Origin: Phenylobacterium glaciei
GTDB lineage: Bacteria > Pseudomonadota > Alphaproteobacteria > Caulobacterales > Caulobacteraceae
NCBI RefSeq assembly: GCF_016772415.1
Contig: NZ_JAGSGD010000001.1
Span: 1,550,001-1,614,000, forward strand
Length of the DNA: 64,000 nucleotides
Reading direction: 5' to 3'
Both the position numbers and the translations under genes were made by a program. This document shows, one piece after another, positions 53,227 through 61,821 of this stretch. Position 1 is the first letter of the stretch. Each line of letters opens with the position of its first letter. The notes below the pieces were generated by a model. It saw nothing but the letters and a program-made list of their open reading frames with translations, was not told where the DNA came from and did no database searches.

Positions 53227-55691
53227 CAGAATCGGTACTGTACGGCGACCCGGAAGGCCCGGCCAAGCTCGGGCCGCGCGAGGTAGTAGCGCGCGCCGGT
53301 CTCGCCGGAGACGAACTGCCCGGCGCGGGGATTGCCCTCGGTCAGGCCGATCTCGTTGGTCAGGTTGGTGCCGTAGCCGTAGATCGAGATCTGGTCGTTC
53401 AGGTTGAACCGCACCTGGGCGTTGATCAGGTGGTAGGCGGGAATGATCAGGGTGTTGGCGGCGTCGGAGAAGCGCTTGCTGAAGTACTGGAGATCAAGCT
53501 CGGCCCGCAGTTTGCCGTCGAACAGGTTGACCCCCGGGGTTATGCGGCCGCTGACCTTGGGGGCGCGGACCTGCATGTTGTGGGAGAAGTCGCTGGGGAC
53601 CAGCGTCCCACCGACATTGGTGCTGAACTTGAAATCGCCGAAGCGTGGATCCTGGGCGGTGCCGGTGAAGCTGACGTCGAACCAGTCGGTCGGCCGGATG
53701 GTCCCCTCCAGCTCGACGCCGTAGGACCGGGTATCGGTGAACTCGGTGCGGCTGGTGAATGCCCCGGTCGTCGGGTTGAACACCGTCTCGGAAAAGGATT
53801 GGCTGTCGAAGGCGGTGTAGAAGGCCGTCGCATAGAGATCGAAGCGCTCTTCCTGGATCTTCAGCCCGGCCTCGGCGAGGTTGATCTTTTGGGTGCGCGG
53901 CGCGGTGTTGGTGGGATTGGTGATGAAATCGCCCAGCGACGGCAGGCGGAAGCCCTTCGTATAGCGGCCGAAGACGCCGATGTTGGGCTGGAACTGGTAG
54001 TTGACGCCGATGGTCGCGCCCCAGCCGTCGAAGCTGCGGTCCAGGGCGTCGAAAACGCCGGTCCCGGAGAGTACGTTGTCATCGGCCAGGGTCGCCGACT
54101 GGCCCAGGTTGATGGTGGCGCTGCGTTCGTTGCGGCCCGAGAGGTCGATCTTCTCCCACCGGACGCCGAGGTCGACGCGAAGCTTGTCGGTCAGGCTCCA
54201 GGCGTCGGAACCGTAGAATGCGTAGGTCTCGGAGGAGCCTTCGGCGTTGTTGAACTGCAGGCCGTAGCGGGAAATGCCGTTCTCGGTGAAGTTGGCGACC
54301 ACCGCGCCCGAGGCGTTCAGGGCCACCAGGTCCAGCAGGCGGGCCTGGTCCTGCACATCCACCAAGGCCGAGGCGCCGGTCTGGAAGAAGCTCTCGTCGA
54401 CCTTGGCGACGTAGAAGCCCAGGGCCACGTCATGCGACTGGCTCCCGACCTCGAAGGTGCGCAGCAGCCGCAGGTCGTTGATCCATTCGTCGAGCTTGAT
54501 GTCCTGCTCGCGCATCGAGGCGTCCATCACCAGGCCGGTGCCGTTCTGGGCGGCCACGTTGAACACCTCGCCCGGGGCATTCACGAACCGGAACTGAGCC
54601 GAGGTGGCGCCCAGAGCAGCGGGAAGGCCGGCCAGGACCTGGGTGATGCGAGCCGCGGCCTGGACCGGAGTGTTGGGGAAGAGGCCGGAGCGGCTGATGT
54701 CGCTGGTCCGGTAGCGCAGGCCGTCCTGCATCTGCCAGCCGGCGAGATCGTATTTGAACTGGAAGGAGTACTGGTCGAGCTTGACGTCGGTGCCGCGGGT
54801 CAGGTCGAAATTGTAGGGCCCGCGGTTGCTGCGGAAGGTGAAGTGGCTGGTCTCCGGCCCGGCGAAGGTGCCGTAGTTGGGATCGAAGCCCGGGACCGCG
54901 GCGGTGTCGCCCTTGGAGTCGAAGGTCAGGGGGATGCCCAGGAAGAAGATGATGTTGTCGTCGATGTGCTTGACGTTGAAGTCGATCGAGCCGTTCTCGA
55001 AATCCTTGCCGATGGAGAAGCGGATCTGGCCGCCTTGGTCAGCGGTATAGCCGGGATCGCGCACCCCGTTGTCCTGTCGGTAGAAACCGCCCAGGCCGAG
55101 GCGGAAGCCCGCCACCGGGCCGCCGACCCAGAAGTCGCCGCGGCCGTAGCCGTAGTCGCCGGCCTGCAGTTTCACCAGACCTTCGAGGTGGTCGGAGCCC
55201 TTGCGGGTGATGAAGTTGACGACCCCGCCCGGGGCGTAGGACCCGAAGATCGACGAGGGGCCGCCGCGGACCACTTCCACGCGCTGGATGGTCTCGTCGA
55301 GGCGGAACGACTGGTCGGTGTTGAGGAAGCCGAGGCCGCCGTCGTGCTGGACGGGAATCCCGTCCTCGTTGAGACCGATCGCGGCATAGCCTTCGATCGG
55401 AATACCACGGGCGCGGATATTGGCGCCGGCCTCGCCGCCGGAGGCCTCAACCCAGAAGCCGGGCACATTCTTGAGCACCTCGGCCACGCTCACCGGAGCC
55501 TGCATGCGCAGCTTTTCCTCGGAGATCGTGGTGACGGCGTAGCTCGCTTCAACCTTGCGCTGCGCTTCAAGCCCGGCCCGGCCGGTGACGACAAGTTCGT
55601 CGACGGTGTTCGGCGCTGCGTCTTCCGCGAAGGCCGGCGCCGCGGCCACCAGCGCACAAGCCGCAGCCGCGGCGAAAAGTTGAAGTTTCAT
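53226..55691 (-). CDS. TonB-dependent receptor coupled to the PHP metallohydrolase
   Basis: The product is 821 residues. Signal peptide FAAAAACALVAAAPAFA, TonB-box region VDELVVTGRAGLEAQRKVEA, plug blocks EVLKNVPGFWVEASGGEAGA, IRARGIPIEGYAAIGLNEDG and QRVEVVRGGPSSIFGSYAPG, then a 22-strand-type barrel ending GRAFRVAVQYRF. The plug resembles siderophore/iron-type and phosphonate-like receptors. Its stop codon overlaps the start of the metallohydrolase gene by one base. A receptor plus periplasmic hydrolase pair suggests import and hydrolysis of one compound, such as an organophosphate or ester; this is inference. Confidence 0.92.
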   Translation of the reverse strand: MKLQLFAAAAACALVAAAPAFAEDAAPNTVDELVVTGRAGLEAQRKVEASYAVTTISEEKLRMQAPVSVAEVLKNVPGFWVEASGGEAGANIRARGIPIEGYAAIGLNEDGIPVQHDGGLGFLNTDQSFRLDETIQRVEVVRGGPSSIFGSYAPGGVVNFITRKGSDHLEGLVKLQAGDYGYGRGDFWVGGPVAGFRLGLGGFYRQDNGVRDPGYTADQGGQIRFSIGKDFENGSIDFNVKHIDDNIIFFLGIPLTFDSKGDTAAVPGFDPNYGTFAGPETSHFTFRSNRGPYNFDLTRGTDVKLDQYSFQFKYDLAGWQMQDGLRYRTSDISRSGLFPNTPVQAAARITQVLAGLPAALGATSAQFRFVNAPGEVFNVAAQNGTGLVMDASMREQDIKLDEWINDLRLLRTFEVGSQSHDVALGFYVAKVDESFFQTGASALVDVQDQARLLDLVALNASGAVVANFTENGISRYGLQFNNAEGSSETYAFYGSDAWSLTDKLRVDLGVRWEKIDLSGRNERSATINLGQSATLADDNVLSGTGVFDALDRSFDGWGATIGVNYQFQPNIGVFGRYTKGFRLPSLGDFITNPTNTAPRTQKINLAEAGLKIQEERFDLYATAFYTAFDSQSFSETVFNPTTGAFTSRTEFTDTRSYGVELEGTIRPTDWFDVSFTGTAQDPRFGDFKFSTNVGGTLVPSDFSHNMQVRAPKVSGRITPGVNLFDGKLRAELDLQYFSKRFSDAANTLIIPAYHLINAQVRFNLNDQISIYGYGTNLTNEIGLTEGNPRAGQFVSGETGARYYLARPELGRAFRVAVQYRF

Positions 55692-55796
55692 GGTCGTCCC
55701 CCGGCATCTTCAATTGATGCTCATGGGCCATAGCGCTCCTGGGTATCGGCTGGGCGACAACTCGATGTCGTTGTGGCGACAGGCGCCGAACGGGCG

Positions 55797-56408
55797 TCAG
55801 GGCCGCCAGGCCGTGACCAAGCCGGCGACATCGGGGCGCTCACGCTCCTGCGGCGGCTCCTTGGGGGTTCCCAGGAAGATGAACCCGGCCACCTTTTCCT
55901 CAGGCTCCAGACCCAGGATCGCCTTGGCCTCGTCGTCATAGGCGTACCAGTCGGTGATCCAGTTGGCGCCATATCCGAGCGCCATGGCGGCGTAGAGCAG
56001 GGTGGTGCAGACCGCGCCGGCGGAGAGTAACTGCTCCCACTCAGGGATCTCGCCCGGCTTGGGCCGCGAGACCACAGCCACCCCGAGCGGTGGAATCTTC
56101 AGCTTGGCGAGCTTGGCTGCGGCGCGCGCGTCGCCCCGTGAATTGGCCAGGGCCTCCAAGCGGTCGGCAAAGACGGCCTTGGCGGCGGGTTCCAGAATAA
56201 TGAAGCGCCAGGGCGCCAGCTTGCCGTGGTCGGGCACGCGGGCGGCGAGCTGCAGCAGGCTGGCCAGTTCGCTGGCGGTGGGGGCCGGCTCGGCCAGGGT
56301 GACGGCCGAGGCCGAGCGCCGGGTGGCCAGGAAGCTCAGGACCTCGGGGGCGGGATGTTGCGGGACCGGCTGGCCAAACAGCGGGGCGGCGGGAAGTGAC
56401 AGGGTCAT
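55797..56408 (-). CDS. Nitroreductase-family protein (YdjA-like)
   Basis: The product is 203 residues. ATRRSASAVTLAEPAPTASE (FMN-binding RxS near the N-terminus), AARVPDHGKLAPWRFIILE, CTTLLYAAMALGYGANWITD and LEPEEKVAGFIFLGTPKE. These match the single-domain nitroreductase group including YdjA. It reduces nitro or quinone-type compounds using NAD(P)H and FMN; the physiological substrate is not known. It is divergent from the NUDIX gene, with about 77 bases between the starts. Confidence 0.9.
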   Translation of the reverse strand: MTLSLPAAPLFGQPVPQHPAPEVLSFLATRRSASAVTLAEPAPTASELASLLQLAARVPDHGKLAPWRFIILEPAAKAVFADRLEALANSRGDARAAAKLAKLKIPPLGVAVVSRPKPGEIPEWEQLLSAGAVCTTLLYAAMALGYGANWITDWYAYDDEAKAILGLEPEEKVAGFIFLGTPKEPPQERERPDVAGLVTAWRP

Positions 56409-56485
56409 CTTGGAGCGCGCCTCATTAGGAAAGCCGACAGGGAAGTTCTCTTATATGGGGGTGGTTTCGCAAGCTAGTTGAGAAC

Positions 56486-57100
56486 ATGTCGCAAAAACCA
56501 GACTGGCTTGTGGCCCACGGGGCGCCCTGGCGCAAGGGACCGCCGCGGCCGATCTATGACAATCCCTGGATCAGCGTCACCGAGTACGACGCCATCGCGC
56601 CCACCGGCGCCGACGCCCTCTATGGCGTGGTCAGCTTCAAGAATTTCGCCATGGCCATCCTGCCTGTGCACGATGACGGGACGATCACCCTGGTGGGCCA
56701 GAATCGACTGCCCTTTGCTGACTACAGCTGGGAAATCCCCGAGGGCGGCGGGCCGCTCTCCGACGATCCTCTGGAGAGCGCCCGGCGCGAGCTGCTGGAG
56801 GAAACCGGCATGGCGGCGGCCCACTGGCAGGAGATTCTGCGGATGCAGCTCTCCAACTCGGTGACCGACGAACACGCCTTCGGCTACCTGGCCACCGGCC
56901 TGACGCAGGTCCACGCCGAGCCCCAGGGCGATGGCACTGAAGATATCCTGAGGGCGCGCGTACCTTTTCGGGAAGCGCTGGAGGCTGCGGTCGGGGGTTA
57001 TATGCGTGACGCCCTGACGGTTGCGATGCTGCTGCGGGGCTACCACATGGCCAGGGAGGGCGCTTTGCCGAGCGAACTTTCGGCGGCCATGCTAGGATAA
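56486..57100 (+). CDS. NUDIX hydrolase
   Basis: The product is 204 residues. The Nudix box reads GGPLSDDPLESARRELLEET followed by GM. The REx2EExG core is intact, while the first Glu of the canonical box is replaced by Asp. WEIPEGGG just before it and the upstream PHDDGTITLVGQNRLP-like strand (PVHDDGTITLVGQNRLPFAD) resemble ADP-ribose pyrophosphatase-type members. It should cleave a nucleoside diphosphate linked to another moiety. It is followed within about 30 bases by cysE on the same strand, so an operon is likely. Confidence 0.9.
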   Translation: MSQKPDWLVAHGAPWRKGPPRPIYDNPWISVTEYDAIAPTGADALYGVVSFKNFAMAILPVHDDGTITLVGQNRLPFADYSWEIPEGGGPLSDDPLESARRELLEETGMAAAHWQEILRMQLSNSVTDEHAFGYLATGLTQVHAEPQGDGTEDILRARVPFREALEAAVGGYMRDALTVAMLLRGYHMAREGALPSELSAAMLG

Positions 57101-57128
57101 GGGGAACGTCATGGGACGGGAGGAACCG

Positions 57129-57959
57129 ATGAGCCAGCGTTTGGAAGTCATCGACCCGGCAGCACCGCCGCCGGTCTGGGCCGCATTGCGTAACGAAGCC
57201 GCGCGGGCCTCCCAGTCGGAGCCGGCCCTGGCCTCGCTGCTGAACGCCGTGGTGCTGAGCCACCACGACCTGGGCGCCGCGCTGAGCTACCAGCTGGCGC
57301 GCAAGCTGGGCGACCAGGAGCTGCGGGCCATGAGCCTGCGCGAACTGGCTGACGCCGCCTACAAGGACAATCCCAATCTGGTGGATATCGCCGAGGCTGA
57401 CCTCAAGGCGGTGTTCGAGCGCGACCCGGCCTGCAAGGGCTACGTGCAGCCGTTCCTGTTCTTCAAGGGCTTCCAGGCTCTGCAGGCCCAGCGCGTGGCG
57501 CACTGGCTCTGGGGCCAGGGCCGCGAGACCATCGCGCTCTACCTGCAGAGCCGGATGAGCGAGATCTTCCAGGTGGACATCCATCCGGCCACCCAGATCG
57601 GCTCGGGCGTGTTTATCGACCACGGCACAGGCATCGTCATCGGCGAGACCGCGGTGATCGGCGACGACGTTTCCATGATGCAGGACGTGACCCTGGGCGG
57701 TACGGGCGCCGAGCGGGGCGATCGTCACCCCAAGATCGGCAAGGGCGTCCTGTTGAGCGCCGGAGCCAAGGTGCTGGGCAATATCCACATCGGCGACTAC
57801 GCCAAGATCGCCGCCGGTTCGGTGGTGCTGAAGCCGGTTCCGGCCCACTGCACGGCCGCCGGCGTCCCGGCCCGCCTGGTCAATTGCCCGACCTGCGACG
57901 AGCCGGCCCGCAGCATGGACCACACCCTGGCCGAAGCTGTGTACGACTACGTCATCTGA
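57129..57959 (+). CDS. cysE: Serine O-acetyltransferase
   Basis: 276 residues from ATG at 57129, which has GGGAGGAA just upstream; an in-frame ATG at 57111 with its own AAGGGGA is also possible. The N-terminal helical SATase domain (WAALRNEAARASQSEPALAS, LSHHDLGAALSYQLARKLGD) precedes the left-handed beta-helix (VDIHPATQIGSGVFIDHGTG, IVIGETAVIGDDVSMMQDVT, GDRHPKIGKGVLLSAGAKVL) with catalytic Asp/His. It makes O-acetylserine for cysteine synthesis. A C-terminal Ile (YDYVI) fits the tail that docks into O-acetylserine sulfhydrylase in the cysteine synthase complex. Confidence 0.96.
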   Translation: MSQRLEVIDPAAPPPVWAALRNEAARASQSEPALASLLNAVVLSHHDLGAALSYQLARKLGDQELRAMSLRELADAAYKDNPNLVDIAEADLKAVFERDPACKGYVQPFLFFKGFQALQAQRVAHWLWGQGRETIALYLQSRMSEIFQVDIHPATQIGSGVFIDHGTGIVIGETAVIGDDVSMMQDVTLGGTGAERGDRHPKIGKGVLLSAGAKVLGNIHIGDYAKIAAGSVVLKPVPAHCTAAGVPARLVNCPTCDEPARSMDHTLAEAVYDYVI

Positions 57960-58022
57960 CGGTTTCCGTGCAGGCCGCGACCAGCTAGGTTCCGCGGCTG
58001 TTGAATCGCCGAGGAGATGGCC

Positions 58023-58229
58023 GTGGACGAGAGAATGATGCGCAAGCTCGAGGGCCACATGCGTGGCGCCTTCGCCAATGCGCGGATCACCCTGGTCCCA
58101 CGCCCCAAGCAGAAGGACTCCGCCGAGGTCTATATCGGTGAGGAATTCATCGGCGTGGTCTTCGAGGACGAAGACGGCGACGGCTCCTTCATGTTCGAGA
58201 TGGCGATCCTGGCCGAAGACCTGCCCTGA
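58023..58229 (+). CDS. DUF3126 family protein
   Basis: 68 residues from GTG at 58023, which has GAGGAG six bases upstream; ATG at 58017 is an alternative but sits directly against that site. ITLVPRPKQKDSAEVYIGEE and FIGVVFEDEDGDGSFMFEMA match DUF3126, a small alphaproteobacterial family of unknown function. It follows cysE by about 60 bases on the same strand, an arrangement that suggests a conserved neighbourhood. Confidence 0.88.
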   Translation: MDERMMRKLEGHMRGAFANARITLVPRPKQKDSAEVYIGEEFIGVVFEDEDGDGSFMFEMAILAEDLP

Positions 58230-58245
58230 CCAAGGCCGGCCGGGG

Positions 58246-59136
58246 CTAGATCGCCTCGGCCATCGCCATCACGCTGCGCCCCAGCGAGCGGTGCAGCGGG
58301 ATTTGCAGCAGCCAATCCCCGCCGGCCGCCAGGTGTGACGGTCCGAAGTCTCGCGACAAATGGGCGACGACCTCAGGGGGCACTGAGCCCTCGGGCGCCA
58401 GCGGATCATTGGTCAGCATCTCGCGATAGCGCCGGTCGTCGGCCACGACATCGCCCGACAGATCCCCCACCCGATCCAGGATGATCGGCGCCGCGGCGAT
58501 TCCCGGCAGGGAGCCGCTGCTGCTGCCGAGCGTGATGCCGTCGATCCTCTGGGGCCTGCCGCTGGGCACGCTTGAGAAGATGACGAACACCAGGGCGCCG
58601 TTGGCCGCGTCGGTGGCGACGCAGAAGAGCTGGCCCCGCACCGGCATCAGCCAGCCGCGATAGACCGTCTCCCGCACCCCCATGATCACCTCCAGCAGGC
58701 CGTTGGCGTTCAGGCGCACCATACCCTGGTCATGCAGGAACCGCCCCGGCGCGGCCTCGGCCGGGCGGGTGGTGCGGAAGAAGCACTCCAGGTCTCTGGC
58801 GCGCCCGGTGGTGGCGCTGCGGATCTGGGGCATGATCGCCAGCGGGACGCCGTCGGCCACGTCGAACGGCCGCTCCAGGACCGGCGCTATCGCGCCGAAC
58901 AGGGCGGCGAAGTCCTCGATGTCGCGATCCCAGTCGAGCATTGTGAAGCCCGGCTGCCGGTCGGCGAGGTAGCGGGTGATGTTGGCCAGGTTGTGGGTCG
59001 AGGGGGTGACCGACCCCGCCACCCACCGACCCACCAGGGACTTGTCGACCGCGAGCGCCGAGGCCAGGTGCGCCCGGCTCATGTTGAAGACCTTCAAGAC
59101 CAGGCCGAGCTTCGCGCTGAAAGATGATCCGGACAT
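58246..59136 (-). CDS. HTH-domain protein with a large C-terminal domain
   Basis: The product is 296 residues. Residues 1-65 form a Xre-like helix-turn-helix: KLGLVLKVFNMSRAHLASAL, AVDKSLVGRWVAGSVTPSTH. The remaining ~230 residues (LDWDRDIEDFAALFGAIAPV, FFRTTRPAEAAPGRFLHDQG, LFCVATDAANGALVFVIFSS) form a beta-rich domain of unknown type, perhaps ligand-binding. It converges on the DUF3126 gene and is divergent from the three small exported-protein genes, about 165 bases away, so it could regulate them; that is inference. Confidence 0.78.
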   Translation of the reverse strand: MSGSSFSAKLGLVLKVFNMSRAHLASALAVDKSLVGRWVAGSVTPSTHNLANITRYLADRQPGFTMLDWDRDIEDFAALFGAIAPVLERPFDVADGVPLAIMPQIRSATTGRARDLECFFRTTRPAEAAPGRFLHDQGMVRLNANGLLEVIMGVRETVYRGWLMPVRGQLFCVATDAANGALVFVIFSSVPSGRPQRIDGITLGSSSGSLPGIAAAPIILDRVGDLSGDVVADDRRYREMLTNDPLAPEGSVPPEVVAHLSRDFGPSHLAAGGDWLLQIPLHRSLGRSVMAMAEAI

Positions 59137-59301
59137 GGCCTCAGCCTAGCCACGGTTCTTTCCGGGCGGCCAGGATGATGCGTCCAAATGCAACCCTATG
59201 CGCGTCGCCGCACGTCAATGCACCTCTCCGCATGGGGTCGCAGCCCGCATTGGAGCGTCCAGAACGGCGGCGACAGGCCGCCCACCAGGAGGACGACACC
59301 C

Positions 59302-59658
59302 ATGGATATCCTTTCCCTCGCCGGCACGCTGCTGCTCGCCGCCGCCCAACCGCAGTCCGGGCCGGTCGCCCAGCCCGTGCCGCAGGCGCAGGCCGGGCAT
59401 GTGAAGGTGTTCTCGGGGCGTGACGGCTCGTTGAGCATCACCAAGGTCGGCTCGGGCAAACTTGAGATCAGCGCCGGCAAGGTCAACGAGGAACGGCCCA
59501 CCGATTTCACCGACGCCCCGTCCGCCGATCCCACCGCGGGCAAGGTCAACGAAGAGCGCCCGACCGATCTCAGCGACGCCCCGCCCGCCGATCCCACCGC
59601 CGCCCTGCTGATCCCCGCCATCCAGAAGGTCCGCGAAGCCGCGCACCGCAACCACTAG
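59302..59658 (+). CDS. Small exported protein with a 21-residue tandem repeat and a pseudopilin-like tail
   Basis: The product is 118 residues from ATG at 59302, with AGGAGG upstream. A short hydrophobic N-terminus (DILSLAGTLLLAAAQ) suggests export. Residues 59-79 and 80-100 are two copies of a 21-residue unit starting GKVNEERPTD and ending ADPTA. The last 19 residues, AALLIPAIQKVREAAHRNH, match the first half of the segment conserved in DUF1559 pseudopilins of planctomycetes (LLLPAVQ, then REAAR). No known family fits the whole protein. It begins a three-gene unit with gaps of only 25 and 23 bases. Confidence 0.7.
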   Translation: MDILSLAGTLLLAAAQPQSGPVAQPVPQAQAGHVKVFSGRDGSLSITKVGSGKLEISAGKVNEERPTDFTDAPSADPTAGKVNEERPTDLSDAPPADPTAALLIPAIQKVREAAHRNH

Positions 59659-59683
59659 CCACGAGCCAAGGAGGAGAGATCTG

Positions 59684-60118
59684 ATGCTGCGTTCCCTACT
59701 GCTCACCGCCGCGACCATGGCCGCCCTGTCCGGCTCCGCCCAGGCCGCAAGCGCCGACTACCTGCTCGTCATTCAGGGCGTCGACGGCGAGTCGAAGGCC
59801 CAGAACAACCTGAAGCAACTGGGCCTGGCCGCAACCTTGCGGGGCTGTTCCGGAGCGACCGGCGCCGGCCGCACCACCATCGGTGGCCCGGAAGTTCCCA
59901 CCAGCCGCAGCCTCGCCGCTGCGGTCGCCACAGGCCAGCACATCAAGAAGGCGACCCTGTTCGTCCGCAAGGCGGGCGGCGACTCGGCCCTGACCATCGA
60001 GCTGGAGAACGTGCTTATCACCTCGGCCAAGCCGGCCAGCCCGACCGGCGCCCTGCCCTCCACCCTGACCCTCAGCTACGGCGGACTGACCTGGTCCACC
60101 GAAGGCGGCGGCTGCTAG
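59684..60118 (+). CDS. Exported Hcp-like protein with an internal NNLKQLGLA segment
   Basis: The product is 144 residues, with AGGAGGA before the ATG. A clear signal peptide (LLLTAATMAALSGSAQA) is followed by ADYLLVIQGVDGES, like the first strand of Hcp (type VI tube protein, PF05638). After an insert come SRSLAAAVATGQHIKKATLF and VRKAGGDSALTIELENVLIT, typical Hcp blocks, then LTLSYGGLTW. The insert (residues 40-70) contains QNNLKQLGLAAT where Hcp usually has its second strand region. Cytoplasmic Hcp forms hexameric tubes; a Sec-exported version must act elsewhere, possibly as a secreted or surface subunit. No type VI genes are present in the window. Confidence 0.7.
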   Translation: MLRSLLLTAATMAALSGSAQAASADYLLVIQGVDGESKAQNNLKQLGLAATLRGCSGATGAGRTTIGGPEVPTSRSLAAAVATGQHIKKATLFVRKAGGDSALTIELENVLITSAKPASPTGALPSTLTLSYGGLTWSTEGGGC

Positions 60119-60141
60119 CCGCTGGTCGCCGAAACCGTCCC

Positions 60142-60489
60142 ATGAAAATCCTTGGCCTGGCCGCCGTCCTGCTGCTGGCGGCGGCCTCCGCCCAGGCCGA
60201 GCCAGCCGCACGGATGAGAACCCAGAACAATCTCAAACAGATGGGGCTCGCCGCAACCGGTTCGACCACCTCGCCACAGGGCGTCGCGGACCTCGCCCAT
60301 CCGATCCGCAAGACCAAGGCGGAGATCGAGCTCGTCTGTCCCGACACGACCTACATCCTGTCGACTGGAACCAAGAAGGGCAGCTGCAAGGACGGCCTGG
60401 CCTCCTGCGGCGACGGCGACAACAGCGCCAAGGCGAGTTGTTACAGCTGTGAATCCTCGTCCGGCGCGGGAAGCTGCAAGACCAAGTAG
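60142..60489 (+). CDS. Small exported Cys-rich protein with an NNLKQMGLA motif
   Basis: The product is 115 residues. Signal peptide LGLAAVLLLAAASAQA. Directly after it comes ARMRTQNNLKQMGLAATG, sharing QNNLKQxGLAAT with the upstream Hcp-like protein. The shared codons differ mostly by synonymous changes, so the motif is conserved at protein level. The C-terminal half has six Cys (positions about 66, 82, 89, 100, 103, 112), suggesting disulfides in the periplasm or outside. The ribosome binding site is weak, so translation may depend on the upstream gene. No family recognised. Confidence 0.7.
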   Translation: MKILGLAAVLLLAAASAQAEPAARMRTQNNLKQMGLAATGSTTSPQGVADLAHPIRKTKAEIELVCPDTTYILSTGTKKGSCKDGLASCGDGDNSAKASCYSCESSSGAGSCKTK

Positions 60490-60492
60490 GCC

Positions 60493-61683
60493 TCAGGCCG
60501 CGACCTCGGCGTAGCGGCGGCAGTGCTCAAGGTAGGCCGTCTCGTGGCTGGCCAGGAGTTCGACGACGCTGCTCCACAGCCAGGATGGCGCGTCCAGGCT
60601 CTTGGAGCGGTTGCGGTCCAGCTCCGCGGTCCAGCGGGCGCGGGTCTCGCCGTCCATCTGGCGGCCATGGGCGCGGCCCACCACGCCGGCCAGGAACCTC
60701 GCCGAGGAGATGGCTTCCGGCGGCGTCAGGGTCTCGAACTCCAGCTTCAGGTCCTGGGGCAGCAGTTCGCGGACGAACACCGCCTTGTCCAGCACCCGGC
60801 CGGCGCTCATCCGGTCGCCGAGATAGGGCGAGAGGTGGCGCGCGCCCTCCACCACCCGGCGGCCATTGTCGCGGGGCATCTTGGCGTCTTCAGCGCGGGG
60901 GGCCGCAGGCTTTATGGCCTCCTTCACGTCGATCAGCGACAGCTGGCGCTTCTTGCCCTCGCCGATGGCGATCAGCACGGCGTAGCGCAGGCGCCCCAGC
61001 GACGAGCAGCCCTTGACCCAGAAGGCGGCGTCGAGGAATTCCACCGCGCCTTCGCTGGGACGGGAGTGCAGGGCGGTGGCCAGGGTCCGCAATTCGTTGG
61101 TGGCCACCATGTCCGAGAGGGCCAGCCGTTCCTCGTGCGTGAGGGGCCAGAATTTGCGACCGAGCGGAATGGTCGGCGTGGTATCGACGATCCGCTCGCG
61201 AGCCAGGTGACGCCAGTTTCGGTTCAACGCGGCATGCAGCGCGGTGCGCACGGCCTCGGGTTCGTGGGTGTCGCCGTTGTCGCGCTCGGGCGATAGGGCC
61301 GCCTGATAGCCTTCCACCACCTGCTCCAGCACCCGCGCCGTCGTCACGCCCGGCAGGTCCGACCCGCGCACGGCGCTGGCCAGGGACAGAGCCAGCCGGA
61401 TGACGTCATGGGCCGGATTGCCGACCACCGTCTGGTCCAGATCGCGGATTTGGATGGCGATCTCGCCCTTGGCGTTGGCGACGGGCCCCAGATTGCCGAC
61501 ATGGCAGTCGCCGCAGATCCACACCGGCGGGCCGATGGGCATGTCGCGGGTGTTGGCGCGCTGCAGCCAGTCGTAGAATCGGGTGGTGCTGCCGCGCACA
61601 TAGGCGTGGGCCGAGCGGGCCATCTTCAGCTTCTGGCGCGCGCTTAACTGGCCCGCGCGCTCTTCGACCGAGGGCGGCCTCAA
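60493..61683 (-). CDS. DUF2252 family protein
   Basis: The product is 396 residues. ICGDCHVGNLGPVANAKGEI, IRDLDQTVVGNPAHDVIRLA, WVKGCSSLGRLRYAVLIAIG, DVKEAIKPAAPR and FVRELLPQDLKLEFETL are DUF2252 blocks. The CGDCHxGN and RDLDQ/D patterns resemble the catalytic loop and metal site of aminoglycoside-phosphotransferase-like kinases, so a small-molecule kinase is plausible. The only start available is TTG at 61683; no ATG or GTG exists upstream in frame. It is convergent with the Cys-rich gene, 3 bases apart. Confidence 0.87.
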   Translation of the reverse strand: MRPPSVEERAGQLSARQKLKMARSAHAYVRGSTTRFYDWLQRANTRDMPIGPPVWICGDCHVGNLGPVANAKGEIAIQIRDLDQTVVGNPAHDVIRLALSLASAVRGSDLPGVTTARVLEQVVEGYQAALSPERDNGDTHEPEAVRTALHAALNRNWRHLARERIVDTTPTIPLGRKFWPLTHEERLALSDMVATNELRTLATALHSRPSEGAVEFLDAAFWVKGCSSLGRLRYAVLIAIGEGKKRQLSLIDVKEAIKPAAPRAEDAKMPRDNGRRVVEGARHLSPYLGDRMSAGRVLDKAVFVRELLPQDLKLEFETLTPPEAISSARFLAGVVGRAHGRQMDGETRARWTAELDRNRSKSLDAPSWLWSSVVELLASHETAYLEHCRRYAEVAA

Positions 61684-61821
61684 GGCTGTGCCCGGTCGGC
61701 GTCGAATCTGCCCGATGTCATGGAATGCCCCGTCTCGCCCGTCTGTGACGGCTAAACGCTGGCCGGGCCTAAGGTTCCATTGGCCGGCGCCGGATTGCTC
61801 CGGAGCCGGCCTTGGAAAGGT

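Noticed and set aside
53430..55733. Long open plus-strand frame opposite the 53-55 kb TonB receptor
   Set aside because: Antisense shadow of a GC-rich gene; no motifs, repetitive charged composition.
59476..59601. CRISPR-like or satellite DNA repeat
   Set aside because: It is two tandem 63-base units within an open reading frame, in phase with codons, so it is a protein repeat; there are no spacers.
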